DNA of 64,000 bases. Source: Burkholderia sp. Nafp2/4-1b. GTDB taxonomy: Bacteria; Pseudomonadota; Gammaproteobacteria; Burkholderiales; Burkholderiaceae. Numbering within the stretch: the first letter of the stretch is position 1; each line of letters begins with the position of its first letter. A program made the position numbers and the translations under genes. Positions 44,868 through 55,311 of this stretch are shown here, in pieces. Below the pieces are notes generated by a model that made no database searches, was not told the DNA's origin, and worked only from the letters and a program-made list of their open reading frames with translations. The stretch lies in assembly GCF_003635165.1 (NCBI RefSeq), contig NZ_ML058628.1, positions 98,893-162,892 on the forward strand, given 5' to 3'.

Positions 44868-45332
44868 ATGCCGATTTTCATTGCGCTGTTCGCGCTCATC
44901 GCGCTGGGATGGGGCGCCGTTCACCTGTTTCACGTCATCGCCGCGCAGTTCGGTCAGCCGGTCGCGATCGCGGCCGCCGTGCTCGCCGCCGCGATCCTGA
45001 TCGCGCTGATCGCGTGGTGGATCAAACGCCGCCGCGACATCGCCCCGAACACGAAGGAACAAGGCTGGACCCACATCGTGCATCGCGCGTGGGGCGAGGT
45101 GCGCGTGTCCGCGACGCAAGGGCTGCTGTGGCTATCGCATGACGGCGCGGACGGCCGCTATACGTTGTCGCAGCTCGACGGGTGCGAAGCCGCGCCGATC
45201 GACGGCCGCTGGCATCTGGTCGTGCGCGTGCGCGATGCCGTGCGCGGCGAATGGAAACTGCCGATGACGGACAAGCGCGACGCGCAACGCTGGGCGCGCG
45301 TGCTGATGCTCGCGAAGGACAACCGTCTTTAA
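44868..45332 (+). CDS. Membrane-anchored protein of unknown function
   Basis: The product has 154 residues from MPIFIALFALIALGWG. Two hydrophobic segments (residues 1-20 and 30-50) are followed by a soluble, PH-like or beta-rich domain (YTLSQLDGCEAAPIDGRWHL). No ribosome site is obvious, because the terminator stem and its tail lie just upstream. No family is recognised. Confidence 0.6.
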   Translation: MPIFIALFALIALGWGAVHLFHVIAAQFGQPVAIAAAVLAAAILIALIAWWIKRRRDIAPNTKEQGWTHIVHRAWGEVRVSATQGLLWLSHDGADGRYTLSQLDGCEAAPIDGRWHLVVRVRDAVRGEWKLPMTDKRDAQRWARVLMLAKDNRL

Positions 45333-45358
45333 CGCGGCAGCGCGGGCCCCCGAACGCG

Positions 45359-46243
45359 CTAGCGCGGGCCGAGCGCCCACAACGCGTCGAGCACGTGCTG
45401 GGTCGATCGCTCGATCGGCCCGGCCCGATGCGCGATGCCCAGTTCGCGCCACAACGCCGGCCGCAGCGGCCGCATCACGATGCGTGCATCGGGCAGCGGG
45501 GCGCCGGCCTCGTGCGGCAGCAACGTCGCACCGTAACCGGCGGCGACGAGGCTCTTGATCGCATCGTTGTAGTTGAGTTCGATGCGTGGCTCGGGCCGGT
45601 GACCGCCGAGCGCGAACCATTCCGTCGTGAGCCGTGACAGCCGCGTGGTCGCGTCGTTGAGAATCAGCGGGCGCGCGGCCAGATAAGCCGGCGTCACGCG
45701 CGCCGGAAGCCGCCAGTCCGCGGGCAGGAAGGCCAGCACCGGATCGCGCCGCCACGCGCGAATCGACAGCCCCGCGACCGCCGCTTGCGGCAACGCCACC
45801 AGCCCGACGTCGAGCGTTCCCTGTGCGATGCGCGCCAGCGTGTCCTGCGACGTGAGCACCGCGATCTGCACATCGATGTCCGGATGCTGCTCGCGCAGCC
45901 GCGCCACCGCCTGCGGCAACAGATGAGCGATCGCGCCGGTCGATGCGCCGAGGCGCACCCGCCCGGTCAATCCTTGCACCTGCCGCTCGACGTCGTCGAG
46001 GGTCGACTCGACTTCGGCCAGCAGACGACGCGCCCGCTCGACCAGCACCGCACCGATCGTCGACGGCTGCACGTTGCCGCGCGTGCGGGACAGCAGCGGC
46101 GCACCGATGCGGCTTTCGAGTTCGGCGACATGCAGGCTGACCGTCGGCGGCGCAAGATGCAGCAGTTGCGCGGCGGCGACGAAGGATCCCTGGTCGACGA
46201 TGGCGACCAGCGTACGCAGCCGGTCCAGACTGATCTCGCGCAT
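45359..46243 (-). CDS. LysR-family regulator divergent from argC
   Basis: The product is 294 residues from MREISLDRLRTLVAIVDQG (GAGAGG upstream; the longer frame adds 16 unlikely residues). The helix-turn-helix is AAAQLLHLAPPTVSLHVAEL, followed by a LysR effector domain. It is 118 bases from the divergent argC gene and probably controls it; the effector is unknown. Confidence 0.82.
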   Translation of the reverse strand: MREISLDRLRTLVAIVDQGSFVAAAQLLHLAPPTVSLHVAELESRIGAPLLSRTRGNVQPSTIGAVLVERARRLLAEVESTLDDVERQVQGLTGRVRLGASTGAIAHLLPQAVARLREQHPDIDVQIAVLTSQDTLARIAQGTLDVGLVALPQAAVAGLSIRAWRRDPVLAFLPADWRLPARVTPAYLAARPLILNDATTRLSRLTTEWFALGGHRPEPRIELNYNDAIKSLVAAGYGATLLPHEAGAPLPDARIVMRPLRPALWRELGIAHRAGPIERSTQHVLDALWALGPR

Positions 46244-46361
46244 TGCTACCTCTCGTTCAGGAAAACTGAATCCGGCAATCAGGAAATTCAACTTTTCCTA
46301 TTCTAGGCGTTCGATGGACGATATGGCTTTCCCGACGTCCGCAACGAGGAACGCGACCACC

Positions 46362-47309
46362 ATGAGCCTTTCCACTGTTTACATCGACGGCGACCAAGGC
46401 ACGACCGGATTGCAGATCCACGAGCGCCTGCGCGGTCGCACCGACCTGCGGCTCGTCACGCTGCCCGATGCCGAACGCAAGGATCCCGTACGGCGCGCCG
46501 ATGCGATCAACGCCGCCGATATCGCGATTCTGTGCCTGCCCGACGACGCCGCACGCGAAGCGGTCGGCTTCATCCGGAATCCGGCGGTACGCGTGATCGA
46601 TGCGAGCTCGGCTCATCGCACCGATCCGGCATGGGTCTACGGCTTTCCTGAGATGGTCGACGGACACGCGCAGGCCATCGCGCACGCGCGGCGCGTCACC
46701 AATCCCGGCTGCTATCCGACGGGCGCGATCGGTCTGCTTCGGCCATTGCAACAAGCCGGCCTGCTGCCGCGCGACTATCCGGTGAGCATCCATGCGGTGT
46801 CCGGTTACTCGGGCGGCGGGCGGGCCGCCGTCGACGCGTTCGAAACGAACGACGCCGCACATGCGAAACCGCTGCAGGTCTATGGCCTCGCGCTCGCGCA
46901 CAAGCACGTGCCGGAGATCCAGCGGCATGCCGGGCTCGCGCATCGTCCGCTGTTCGTGCCGGCTTACGGTGCGTATCGGCAGGGCATCGTGCTGACGGTG
47001 CCGATCGAGCTGCGCCTGCTCCCCGCCGGCGTGACCGGTGAGATGCTGCATGCGTGTCTCGCGCACCATTACGCCGGCGCGCGCCACGTCGAGGTCACGC
47101 CGCTCGCGGACACTCGCGCGATCACGCATCTCGATCCGCAAGCGCTGAACGGGACGAACGACATGCGGCTCAGTGTGTTCGTCAATGACGAACACGGTCA
47201 GGTGCTGTTGTCCGCGGTGTTCGACAATCTCGGCAAAGGGGCTTCCGGCGCGGCCGTGCAGAATCTCGACTTGATGCTTGGGGTGGAGAGTGTGGCGAAG
47301 GTGGCTTGA
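46362..47309 (+). CDS. argC: N-acetyl-gamma-glutamyl-phosphate reductase, type 2
   Basis: This 315-residue protein has a GDQGTTGLQIHERL cofactor loop, the catalytic NPGCYPTGAIGLL (Cys) and HKHVPEIQRHAG. It is the short ArgC type. It makes N-acetylglutamate semialdehyde in arginine synthesis. An upstream in-frame ATG at 46313 is possible but less well spaced. A stand-alone argC on the second chromosome beside a LysR gene suggests a paralogue for a special condition. Confidence 0.88.
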   Translation: MSLSTVYIDGDQGTTGLQIHERLRGRTDLRLVTLPDAERKDPVRRADAINAADIAILCLPDDAAREAVGFIRNPAVRVIDASSAHRTDPAWVYGFPEMVDGHAQAIAHARRVTNPGCYPTGAIGLLRPLQQAGLLPRDYPVSIHAVSGYSGGGRAAVDAFETNDAAHAKPLQVYGLALAHKHVPEIQRHAGLAHRPLFVPAYGAYRQGIVLTVPIELRLLPAGVTGEMLHACLAHHYAGARHVEVTPLADTRAITHLDPQALNGTNDMRLSVFVNDEHGQVLLSAVFDNLGKGASGAAVQNLDLMLGVESVAKVA

Positions 47310-47325
47310 GGCTTGAACTGCGGGT

Positions 47326-47346
47326 TGCGGGTTGCGGGTTGCCCGA
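47326..47346 (+). repeat. Short tandem repeat after argC
   Basis: GCGGGTT is repeated three times in tandem. It is probably a slippage product. Confidence 0.4.
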
Positions 47347-47440
47347 CGCATCGGGTGCCTGTTGCACGCTGTCGTGCTCGCGATGCGTTTGCGAGCCATA
47401 AACGGGGGTGTGGGGGAGTGTGCCGACGCCACGCACATGC

Positions 47441-47457
47441 CCCCGTAAAAGCTCACC
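47441..47457 (-). repeat. Remote RepA iteron 2
   Basis: CCCCGTAAAAGCTCACC matches the inverted iteron consensus with the same CCGTAAAAG variant as copy 1b. It lies alone between argC and the LysR gene stop, 12.5 kb from repA. Confidence 0.75.
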
Positions 47458-47468
47458 TTTGACCGATT

Positions 47469-48392
47469 TCAGCCCACGTCGTCGGCCGCCGCCGCATTCA
47501 ACCCGGCAAGCGCCTCCGCCAGAAAGTCGACGCACACGCGCACTTTCGCCGACGCCGCGACACGTTCCGGATACACCGCCCAGATGTTCGCCGGCTGAAT
47601 CGCGTCCGGCAGCACGCGACAGAGCTCGCCGTGCTCGATCAGCGGCCCGGCCTCCCAAATCGAACGCAGCACGATCCCGCGCCCGGCCAGCGCCCATTGC
47701 ACGGCCACCTCGCCGTGATTCGTCGACAGCGCGCCGCCGACCTTCACCGTCGCCGTTTCTCCGCGCAACTTCAACCGCCACACGCCGAACGGATGATCGC
47801 GCTCCTTGATCGCGAGACAGTCGTGCGACGCAAGATCCGCGAGCGTACGCGGCGTGCCGCGTCGGGCGAGATAGTCGGGCGACGCGCACAGCACGCGATA
47901 GTTCGCAGCCAGGCGGCGCGCGATCAGATGATCGGCGATGTCGTCGCCGATGCGCACGTCGAGGTCGTAGCCTTCGCCTGCGACGTCGACAAGCCGGTCG
48001 AACAGATCGAGCCGCACGTTCAGCTGCGGATAGCGCGCGGAGAAGTCGAGCAGTGCCGGCGCGACGACATGCCGGCCGAAGCCGAAGCTGCTCGAGATAC
48101 GCAGCGTGCCGCGCGGCACCGTGCGCGTGGTCGACACGTCCTCGACGAGATGATCGACGTCGTCGAGAATCTTCTCGGCGCGCGCGAACACGCGTTCGCC
48201 GGCCTCGGTGACCGTCACGCGGCGCGTCGAGCGATGCAACAGCCGCGTGCCGAGCTGCGCCTCGAGCAGCGCGATGCGCTTGCTCACGTATGCGGGCGAC
48301 ACCGCGAGCTGCTCGGCGGCCGCGCTGAAGCTCGTCAGGCGGACGACCAGGCTGAAGACACGCAGGTCGTCGAGATTTGGCGATTTATTCAC
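47469..48392 (-). CDS. LysR-family regulator divergent from tartrate dehydrogenase (TtuA-like)
   Basis: The product is 307 residues from a GTG at 48392 (NKSPNLDDLRVFSLVVRL). An ATG at 48460 would extend it, but the intervening sequence is AT-rich and looks like a promoter. The helix-turn-helix is AAEQLAVSPAYVSKRIALLE, with a full effector domain. It likely controls the divergent ttuC gene. Confidence 0.78.
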   Translation of the reverse strand: MNKSPNLDDLRVFSLVVRLTSFSAAAEQLAVSPAYVSKRIALLEAQLGTRLLHRSTRRVTVTEAGERVFARAEKILDDVDHLVEDVSTTRTVPRGTLRISSSFGFGRHVVAPALLDFSARYPQLNVRLDLFDRLVDVAGEGYDLDVRIGDDIADHLIARRLAANYRVLCASPDYLARRGTPRTLADLASHDCLAIKERDHPFGVWRLKLRGETATVKVGGALSTNHGEVAVQWALAGRGIVLRSIWEAGPLIEHGELCRVLPDAIQPANIWAVYPERVAASAKVRVCVDFLAEALAGLNAAAADDVG

Positions 48393-48509
48393 GATTCGTG
48401 GAAAGTCGATTAACCTTTCGCCCGATTTTAATCTGAATGGAAATAAATAAAATGGCGTCATGTTCCGCCGCGCATGCTGCCGGCGGCCCGACCAGCCAAG
48501 GAGGCTCGC

Positions 48510-49595
48510 ATGAGCGACAAGACGTACAAGATTGCCGTCATCCCCGGTGACGGCATCGGCCGTGAAGTGATGCCCGAGGGCCTGCGCGCGCTCGAGGCCG
48601 TGACCGCGCGCTTCGGCATCCGTTTCGAGTTCGAGCAGATCGACTGGGCGAGCTGCGACTACTACGCGCAGCACGGCACGATGATGCCGGACGACTGGAA
48701 GGCGCAACTGTCGGGCATGGACGCGATCCTGTTCGGCGCAGTCGGCTGGCCCGCGACGGTGCCCGACCACATTTCGCTGTGGGGTTCGCTGCTGAAATTT
48801 CGCCGCGAGTTCGACCAGTACATCAACCTGCGGCCCGCGCGGCTGTTCGACGGCGTGCCGTCGCCGCTCGCCGGCCGCAAGCCGGGCGACATCGATTTCC
48901 TGATCGTGCGCGAAAACACCGAGGGCGAATATTCCTCGGTCGGCGGCACGATGTTCGAAGGCACCGAGCGCGAAGTGGTGATGCAGCAGTCGATCTTCAC
49001 GCGTCACGGCACCGAGCGCGTGCTGAAGTTCGCGTTCGAGCTCGCGCAGCGCCGCGCGAAGCGCCTGACCGTCGCGACGAAGAGCAACGGCATCGCGATC
49101 AGCATGCCGTGGTGGGACGCGCGCGCGGCCGAAATGGGCGAACGCTATCCGGAGATCGCCGTCGACAAGCAGCACATCGACATCCTGTGCGCGCGTTTCG
49201 TGCTGCAGCCGGACCGCTTCGACGTCGTCGTCGCGTCGAATCTGTTCGGCGACATCCTGTCCGATCTGGGGCCGGCCTGCACGGGCACCATCGGCATCGC
49301 GCCGTCGGCGAACCTTAATCCGGATCGCACGTTTCCGTCGCTGTTCGAACCGGTGCACGGCTCCGCGCCGGACATCGCGGGCCAGTACATCGCGAACCCG
49401 ATCGCGATGATCTGGTCGGCGGCGATGATGCTCGACTTCCTCGGCAATGGCACGGGCCGCGAACGCGATGCGCACGACGCGATCGTCGCGGCGATCGAGG
49501 ACGTGCTGCGCGCCGGCCCGCGTACGCGCGATCTCGGCGGCCAGGCGGGGACGCAGGAAGTCGGGGAGGCGATCGCGGCGCGGATCGTTGGGTGA
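48510..49595 (+). CDS. ttuC: Tartrate dehydrogenase/decarboxylase
   Basis: This 361-residue isocitrate/isopropylmalate dehydrogenase-fold enzyme has VIPGDGIGREVMPEG, IVRENTEGEYSSVGG, the Mg-binding SNLFGDILSDLGPAC and a C-terminal PVHGSAPDIAG. The YSSVGG loop and IDWASCDYY are tartrate dehydrogenase-type rather than LeuB-type. AAGGAGG lies upstream. It oxidises tartrate (and malate) with NAD. Confidence 0.9.
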   Translation: MSDKTYKIAVIPGDGIGREVMPEGLRALEAVTARFGIRFEFEQIDWASCDYYAQHGTMMPDDWKAQLSGMDAILFGAVGWPATVPDHISLWGSLLKFRREFDQYINLRPARLFDGVPSPLAGRKPGDIDFLIVRENTEGEYSSVGGTMFEGTEREVVMQQSIFTRHGTERVLKFAFELAQRRAKRLTVATKSNGIAISMPWWDARAAEMGERYPEIAVDKQHIDILCARFVLQPDRFDVVVASNLFGDILSDLGPACTGTIGIAPSANLNPDRTFPSLFEPVHGSAPDIAGQYIANPIAMIWSAAMMLDFLGNGTGRERDAHDAIVAAIEDVLRAGPRTRDLGGQAGTQEVGEAIAARIVG

Positions 49596-50036
49596 TCGCT
49601 GATGCGAAGCGTGCGCGGCTGACGAGCAGTCGATGAAGGTCATGTTCGGGGGTGAGCATCACGACTGAATGCCGCGCACCTTGGTCGATGTCGGTGCGCG
49701 CGCGTTGATGCGTGCGCGCTGAATTCGCCGTCGAAATCGAACGGTGAGCAACGCGATTCGGTGGCGCGCACGGTTACGTGTCGATCCTTCCTTGCGGTCA
49801 GCATCGCATTGAAGTTGAGCGGTGAGTTGCATCGCTGGTCGACACACACCGCTTGGATCTCGCCCGGTTCTCCCAGTCCGGCGATTTCGCGTTCAACCTG
49901 CGTTCGAACGATGCAAGATCGCGCACGGCAACGCGCGCACCGCTCTCGTCAGCGCGATCGACCGGTTTCCTGCGACGATTGATCGGTGAGATGCAGAACG
50001 TAAAGAATCACACCGTCCCGCACAGAATGCCCCTTC

Positions 50037-50053
50037 TCCCGAAAACCCTCACC
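50037..50053 (-). repeat. Remote RepA iteron 3a
   Basis: TCCCGAAAACCCTCACC is the reverse complement of GGTGAGGGTTTTCGGGA, identical to the last array iteron at 59811-59827. Confidence 0.85.
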
Positions 50054-50065
50054 TCAACGCTCGGC

Positions 50066-50082
50066 TCCCGAATTTCCTCACC
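50066..50082 (-). repeat. Remote RepA iteron 3b
   Basis: TCCCGAATTTCCTCACC keeps TCCCGAA and CTCACC and varies in the middle. It starts 29 bases after copy 3a. Confidence 0.65.
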
Positions 50083-50146
50083 ATTGAGCACAGACGACGC
50101 GCTCGATACACGATCGAGCGCGTACGCGCGCCATCATCGTGATGCG

Positions 50147-50626
50147 TCACAGCCCGAGATCGGACAGGCCGGGATGATCGTCCGGACGGCGGCCGAGCGG
50201 CCAGTGGTACAGGCGATCGGCTTCGCGAATCGGTAGATCGTTGATGCTCGCGTGGCGATGCGCCATCAAGCCGTTTTCGTCGAACTCCCAGTTTTCGTTT
50301 CCGTATGAACGGAACCAATTGCCGGCGTCGTCGTGCCATTCGTACGCGAAGCGCACCGCGATGCGATTGCCGCCGAATGCCCACAGCTCCTTGATCAACC
50401 GATAGTCGAGCTCGCGCGTCCATTTCCGCTGCAGCAGGCCGACGATCTCGTCGCGGCCTGTCACGAATTCCGCGCGATTGCGCCAACGACTCTGCGGCGT
50501 ATAGGCGAGCGAGACACGCTGCGGGTCGCGCGTGTTCCACGCATCTTCCGCGGCACGCACTTTCTGGCGTGCCGTCTCGAGCGTGAAGGGCGGAACGGGC
50601 GGACGAACTTCCGGGGAAGCGGACAT
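50147..50626 (-). CDS. SnoaL-like / NTF2-fold protein (DUF1348 family)
   Basis: The product has 159 residues from MSASPEVRPPVPPFTLETA (AGGAG upstream). DUF1348 features include KVRAAEDAWNTRDPQRVSLA, YTPQSRWRNR, and AYEWHDDAGNWFRSYGNENW. It probably uses the NTF2 pocket for a small organic substrate. It begins 53 bases after a TetR gene stop, so it is likely under that repressor. Confidence 0.85.
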   Translation of the reverse strand: MSASPEVRPPVPPFTLETARQKVRAAEDAWNTRDPQRVSLAYTPQSRWRNRAEFVTGRDEIVGLLQRKWTRELDYRLIKELWAFGGNRIAVRFAYEWHDDAGNWFRSYGNENWEFDENGLMAHRHASINDLPIREADRLYHWPLGRRPDDHPGLSDLGL

Positions 50627-50679
50627 GAGATGCTCCTGTTCAAGGTTCTGGCCGCGCACGAACGCAGCCGGTAGGGACG

Positions 50680-51294
50680 CTACTTCGACGCTCGAGACAC
50701 CGTATCGAGCAAGAGTTCCGCGGTTGCGCGCGCATCGCGCGCGGTGGTTGCGTCGCCGCTGACGAGCGCAACGCCGATCGCGCCGTCGATCAGCACCAGC
50801 CATTGACGCGCGATGCGGGCCAGTCCGCGGCGCTCGATGCCGGCGGCGTCGGCATATGCGTCGAACCGGTCGCGCACGAACGCGAGCAAGCGCGCCTTGT
50901 GCATGCGCGCGACGACGCGCACCGGATCGTCGGCGTCGGCAATCTCGCCGGACGCGTTCAGGAATGCGCAGCCATGAAAATCGGGTTGCGCGAACCAGTC
51001 GCGCAACACATCGAACATCCCGAGCAAGTGCGCACGCGGCGATTTGCCGCGCGCCAGCGTCGCGTCGACGAACCAGCGCATCCAGCGTTCGTCGCGACGC
51101 TCGAGCGCGGCGACGACCAGTGCTTCCTTCGATTCGAAATGCGAATAAAAGCTCTTTCGCGCGGCACCCGAGCGCTTCACGATCGCATCGACACCCGTGG
51201 CGTGGATGCCGCCCGAATAGATCAGCGCTTCGGCCGCGTCGAGCAGCCGGTCGCGAACAGCCGGCTCGGCGGCGAGGTCATCATGTGTGTTCAT
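50680..51294 (-). CDS. TetR-family repressor
   Basis: The product is 204 residues from MNTHDDLAAEPAVRDRLLDA. The helix-turn-helix is SGGIHATGVDAIVKRSGAARKSFYSHF split across two helices, and the rest is an all-helical ligand domain. Its operator candidate is a palindrome 12 bases upstream. It probably controls itself and the DUF1348 gene. Confidence 0.87.
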   Translation of the reverse strand: MNTHDDLAAEPAVRDRLLDAAEALIYSGGIHATGVDAIVKRSGAARKSFYSHFESKEALVVAALERRDERWMRWFVDATLARGKSPRAHLLGMFDVLRDWFAQPDFHGCAFLNASGEIADADDPVRVVARMHKARLLAFVRDRFDAYADAAGIERRGLARIARQWLVLIDGAIGVALVSGDATTARDARATAELLLDTVSRASK

Positions 51295-51305
51295 GGGTTT
51301 ACGGT

Positions 51306-51319
51306 AGAACGATCGTTCT
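51306..51319. promoter_or_regulatory. TetR operator
   Basis: AGAACGATCGTTCT is a perfect 14-bp palindrome of the GAACG-CGTTC type common for TetR proteins, 12 bases before the repressor start. Confidence 0.75.
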
Positions 51320-51637
51320 CCCTCGTCAACCCCCGTTTGCAATGGCCCTGACAGCGGCAGGGCCGAACGCGCCGACGCGGCTGGCGTTTCGGTTCGTCGC
51401 TTGGGCGCGGTCAGGTTCCGGCATCTGGCGGACGCATCGCGTGCGTATCGGCATGCGGCGTAGCCCGGGTACGTGACAGTGTCCGGTGCGCATGGCGATC
51501 TGGTCGAACTCGCACCGAATACTCGAAACGCTGGGCTCGTCGTGTTGAGTCTGCAACTCGAACCGCGATGGATGATCGGTGAGCGGATCCAATAGCAGGA
51601 GGCGCACCGATCGATGCCGGTAGATTGGCAGGTAATG

Positions 51638-51654
51638 GGTGAGTTCGTGCGGGA
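51638..51654 (+). repeat. Degenerate forward iteron
   Basis: GGTGAGTTCGTGCGGGA has the GGTGAG and CGGGA ends at the right spacing, with three mismatches in the T tract. Confidence 0.4.
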
Positions 51655-51846
51655 TCGACCGCCTCACGCTCGCTGACACGGTGCGATGATGCGCCACGCC
51701 GATGTGCTGGCGGGGACCCGGACAAAGCCGTGATAAGCAGGCGAGGCGACTAGCGCTTGCGATTCAGCTACGTCGAGCAAACGCGCAAGGATAGAAGAAA
51801 GACACGCACCGAGCAGCGCGGCAGAGGAGACACGGGAGTGACCCGC

Positions 51847-51915
51847 GATGGGGTGAGGCGCATGCGCGATCGCATCTCACCGATGGGTGAAGTGCATGCG
51901 CGATCGTATGTCACC
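51847..51915. repeat. Tandem pair of palindrome-like units with GGTGA...TCACC ends
   Basis: Unit 1 (51847-51881, 35 bases) and unit 2 (51882-51915, 34 bases) share GATGGG, CATGCGCGATCG and TCACC. Each runs from GGTGA on the left to TCACC on the right, i.e. two iteron-core words facing each other across a CATGCGCGATCG centre. Confidence 0.65.
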
Positions 51916-52048
51916 GATGCGCTACGGGGAATCGAAGAGCGATCGTCGGTGTAACGCCAACGAGAAAGTGCACGCGGCCCGTTGATTTCCGCGCTCATGC
52001 GCGCCACGGCAGCGCGATCGAGCCGCCACTCGGCACACAAAACACAGC

Positions 52049-52065
52049 TCCCGAATAGTCTCACC
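52049..52065 (-). repeat. Remote RepA iteron 4
   Basis: TCCCGAATAGTCTCACC keeps the conserved ends. It is alone, 7.9 kb from repA, upstream of the tdh 3' end. Confidence 0.7.
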
Positions 52066-52168
52066 TTACGCGTTCGTCGACGCGAACTGCCATCGACGAA
52101 CGCTCATACGATAGAAGCGGAGCAGCCGGCAAACACGCCGCGCTGCCCCGCCTTAATCAAACTCAAAC

Positions 52169-53197
52169 TCAGACCGTCCAGTCGAGAATCACCTTGCCGC
52201 TTTCACCGGACAGCATCGCATCGAAGCCTTTCTCGAAATCGTCGGCTGCAAAGCGGTGCGTAATGATCGGCGACAGATCGAGGCCGCTCTGCAGCATCGC
52301 GACCATCTTGTACCAGGTCTCGAACATCTCGCGACCGTAGATGCCCTTGATCTCGAGCCCCTTGAAGATCACCTGGTTCCAGTCGATCGCCGTCTGCGCG
52401 GGCGGAATGCCGAGCAGCGCAACCTTGCCGCCGTGATTCATCGCTTCGAGCAGGCTCGTGAACGCGCTCGGCACGCCCGACATTTCGAGGCCGACGTCGA
52501 AGCCTTCCGTCATCCGCAGGTCGGCCATCACGTCGCGCAGCGACGCGCGCGCGACGTTGACCGCCCGCGTCGCGCCCATCTTGCGCGCGAGTTCGAGCCG
52601 GTAGTCGTTGATGTCGGTGATCACGACGTTGCGCGCGCCGACATGCTTTGCGATCGCGACAGCCATGATGCCGATCGGGCCCGCGCCGGTGATCAGCACG
52701 TCCTCGCCGACGAGATTGAACGACAGCGCCGTGTGCGTCGCATTGCCGAATGGATCGAAGATCGACGCGAGATCGTCGGAGATCTCGGGCGGAATCTTGA
52801 ACGCGTTGAACGCGGGAATCGCCAGGTACTCGGCAAACGCGCCTTCACGGTTCACACCCACGCCGACGGTGTTGCGGCACAAATGCCGGCGCCCTGCGCG
52901 ACAGTTGCGACAGAAGCCGCACGTGATGTGCCCTTCGCCGGATACGCGATCACCGATCGCGAAACCGCGCACTTCCTGCCCCATCTCGACGATCTCGCCG
53001 ACGTATTCGTGACCGACGTGCATCGGGACGGGAATCGTCTTCTGCGCCCAGTCGTCCCACTTCCAGATATGGATGTCGGTGCCGCAGATCGCCGTGCGGC
53101 GAATCTTGATCAGCACGTCGTTGTGTCCGACTTCGGGGCGCTTCACGCGTGTGAGCGTGAGACCCGGGCCGCGTTCGAGCTTTGCCAGTGCTTTCAT
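52169..53197 (-). CDS. tdh: L-threonine 3-dehydrogenase
   Basis: This 342-residue zinc alcohol dehydrogenase-family enzyme has catalytic-zinc motif CGTDIHIWKWDDW and GHEYVGEIVEMG, four structural-zinc cysteines in CGFCRNCRAGRRHLC, and the NAD site GAGPIGIMA. It oxidises threonine to 2-amino-3-oxobutyrate, used by Kbl encoded 13 bases upstream. Confidence 0.95.
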   Translation of the reverse strand: MKALAKLERGPGLTLTRVKRPEVGHNDVLIKIRRTAICGTDIHIWKWDDWAQKTIPVPMHVGHEYVGEIVEMGQEVRGFAIGDRVSGEGHITCGFCRNCRAGRRHLCRNTVGVGVNREGAFAEYLAIPAFNAFKIPPEISDDLASIFDPFGNATHTALSFNLVGEDVLITGAGPIGIMAVAIAKHVGARNVVITDINDYRLELARKMGATRAVNVARASLRDVMADLRMTEGFDVGLEMSGVPSAFTSLLEAMNHGGKVALLGIPPAQTAIDWNQVIFKGLEIKGIYGREMFETWYKMVAMLQSGLDLSPIITHRFAADDFEKGFDAMLSGESGKVILDWTV

Positions 53198-53210
53198 GGT
53201 CGCGCCTCCG

Positions 53211-54410
<1,200 letters not shown>

Positions 54411-54571
54411 CGCAAAGCTCCTGACAGGGATTCGCAGTCCGTCGCGCGCCACTCGTGGCGGCAGCGCAGCGGCCTGCTACTGTTATAGTCGGTCGTTCGG
54501 TTGACCGCATTTATCCGATATTCCGAACTACAATTCGAAATACCGAACAACTCTAAGCGAACGGAAACCAA

Positions 54572-55183
54572 ATGGCAAGTTCCTCCGCGTCGCGGCGCAC
54601 GCCTGCCGGCGCCGTACCGCAGCCGCCGGGCGTGACGCCGCCGCGCGTCGGCGAGCAAATCCAGCGCCTGCGCAACGAGCGCAAGCTGACGCTCGACGAC
54701 CTGTCGCGCGCGGCCGGCGTATCGAAGTCGATGCTCTCCGAGATCGAGCGCGACAAGGCCAACCCGACGATCGCAGTCGCGTGGCGGCTCACGAACGCGC
54801 TCGGCATCACGCTCGACGAACTGTTCTCGCAGCCGAAAGCGCCGGAGACGATCCGCGTGGACGGCCCGCACGACATCCCGACGCTGGCGGGCCACGACGG
54901 CCGCTACCAACTACGCGTATGGGGCCCGATCGACCTTGCCGGCAAGTTCGAGTGGTACGAGCTGACGCTGCCGGGCGGCGGCGCGCTCGTATCGAACGCG
55001 CACGAGCCCGGCACGCGCGAGCACCTCACCGTGCTGCAGGGCGCAATGGAAATCGAAGCCGCCGATGCGAGCCGGCGCCTGAAAGCCGGCGACACCGCCC
55101 GCTACCCGGCCGACACGCCGCACGCGATCCGCAACCCCGGCAAGGCCGAGGCGCGCGCACTCCTGATCGTGATCCATCGCTGA
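54572..55183 (+). CDS. XRE-cupin transcriptional regulator divergent from kbl-tdh
   Basis: This 203-residue protein has an N-terminal HTH_3 domain (LTLDDLSRAAGVSKSMLSEI at about residues 35-60) and a C-terminal cupin (LPGGGALVSNAHEPGTREHL, then TPHAIRNPG). This class senses a small molecule in the cupin. It is 161 bases from kbl across an AT-rich divergent region (54480-54560), so it likely controls threonine use. Confidence 0.87.
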   Translation: MASSSASRRTPAGAVPQPPGVTPPRVGEQIQRLRNERKLTLDDLSRAAGVSKSMLSEIERDKANPTIAVAWRLTNALGITLDELFSQPKAPETIRVDGPHDIPTLAGHDGRYQLRVWGPIDLAGKFEWYELTLPGGGALVSNAHEPGTREHLTVLQGAMEIEAADASRRLKAGDTARYPADTPHAIRNPGKAEARALLIVIHR

Positions 55184-55311
55184 CGAGGCGGGTAGCTGGC
55201 CGAAAGGCCAGTTGCGGAAAGTACTGTATGTTTGTACAGTATACGGACATTCCGCCATGCATGGCCGGAGCGGCGCACGGAGGCGCCAGCGCCGGTCGAC
55301 AGGAGCCTGCA

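Larger units (their letters stand above)
49596..50146. other. Intergenic region with GGTGAG words and a remote iteron pair
   Basis: No gene is supported. GGTGAG occurs at 49652, 49743, 49822 and 49985 without the conserved TTTTCGGGA tail. The right end carries the two inverted iterons listed next. Confidence 0.5.
51295..52168. other. Long noncoding stretch with repeat structures
   Basis: There are 874 bases with no supportable gene. It holds the TetR operator, a forward iteron-like site at 51638, a tandem palindromic repeat at 51847-51915 and an inverted iteron at 52049. Composition is close to that of the genes, but no frame has coding character. Confidence 0.6.

Noticed and set aside
47326..47346. 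GCGGGTT triplet repeat as an iteron relative
   Set aside because: It shares no core with GGTGAGNNTTTTCGGGA and looks like replication slippage.
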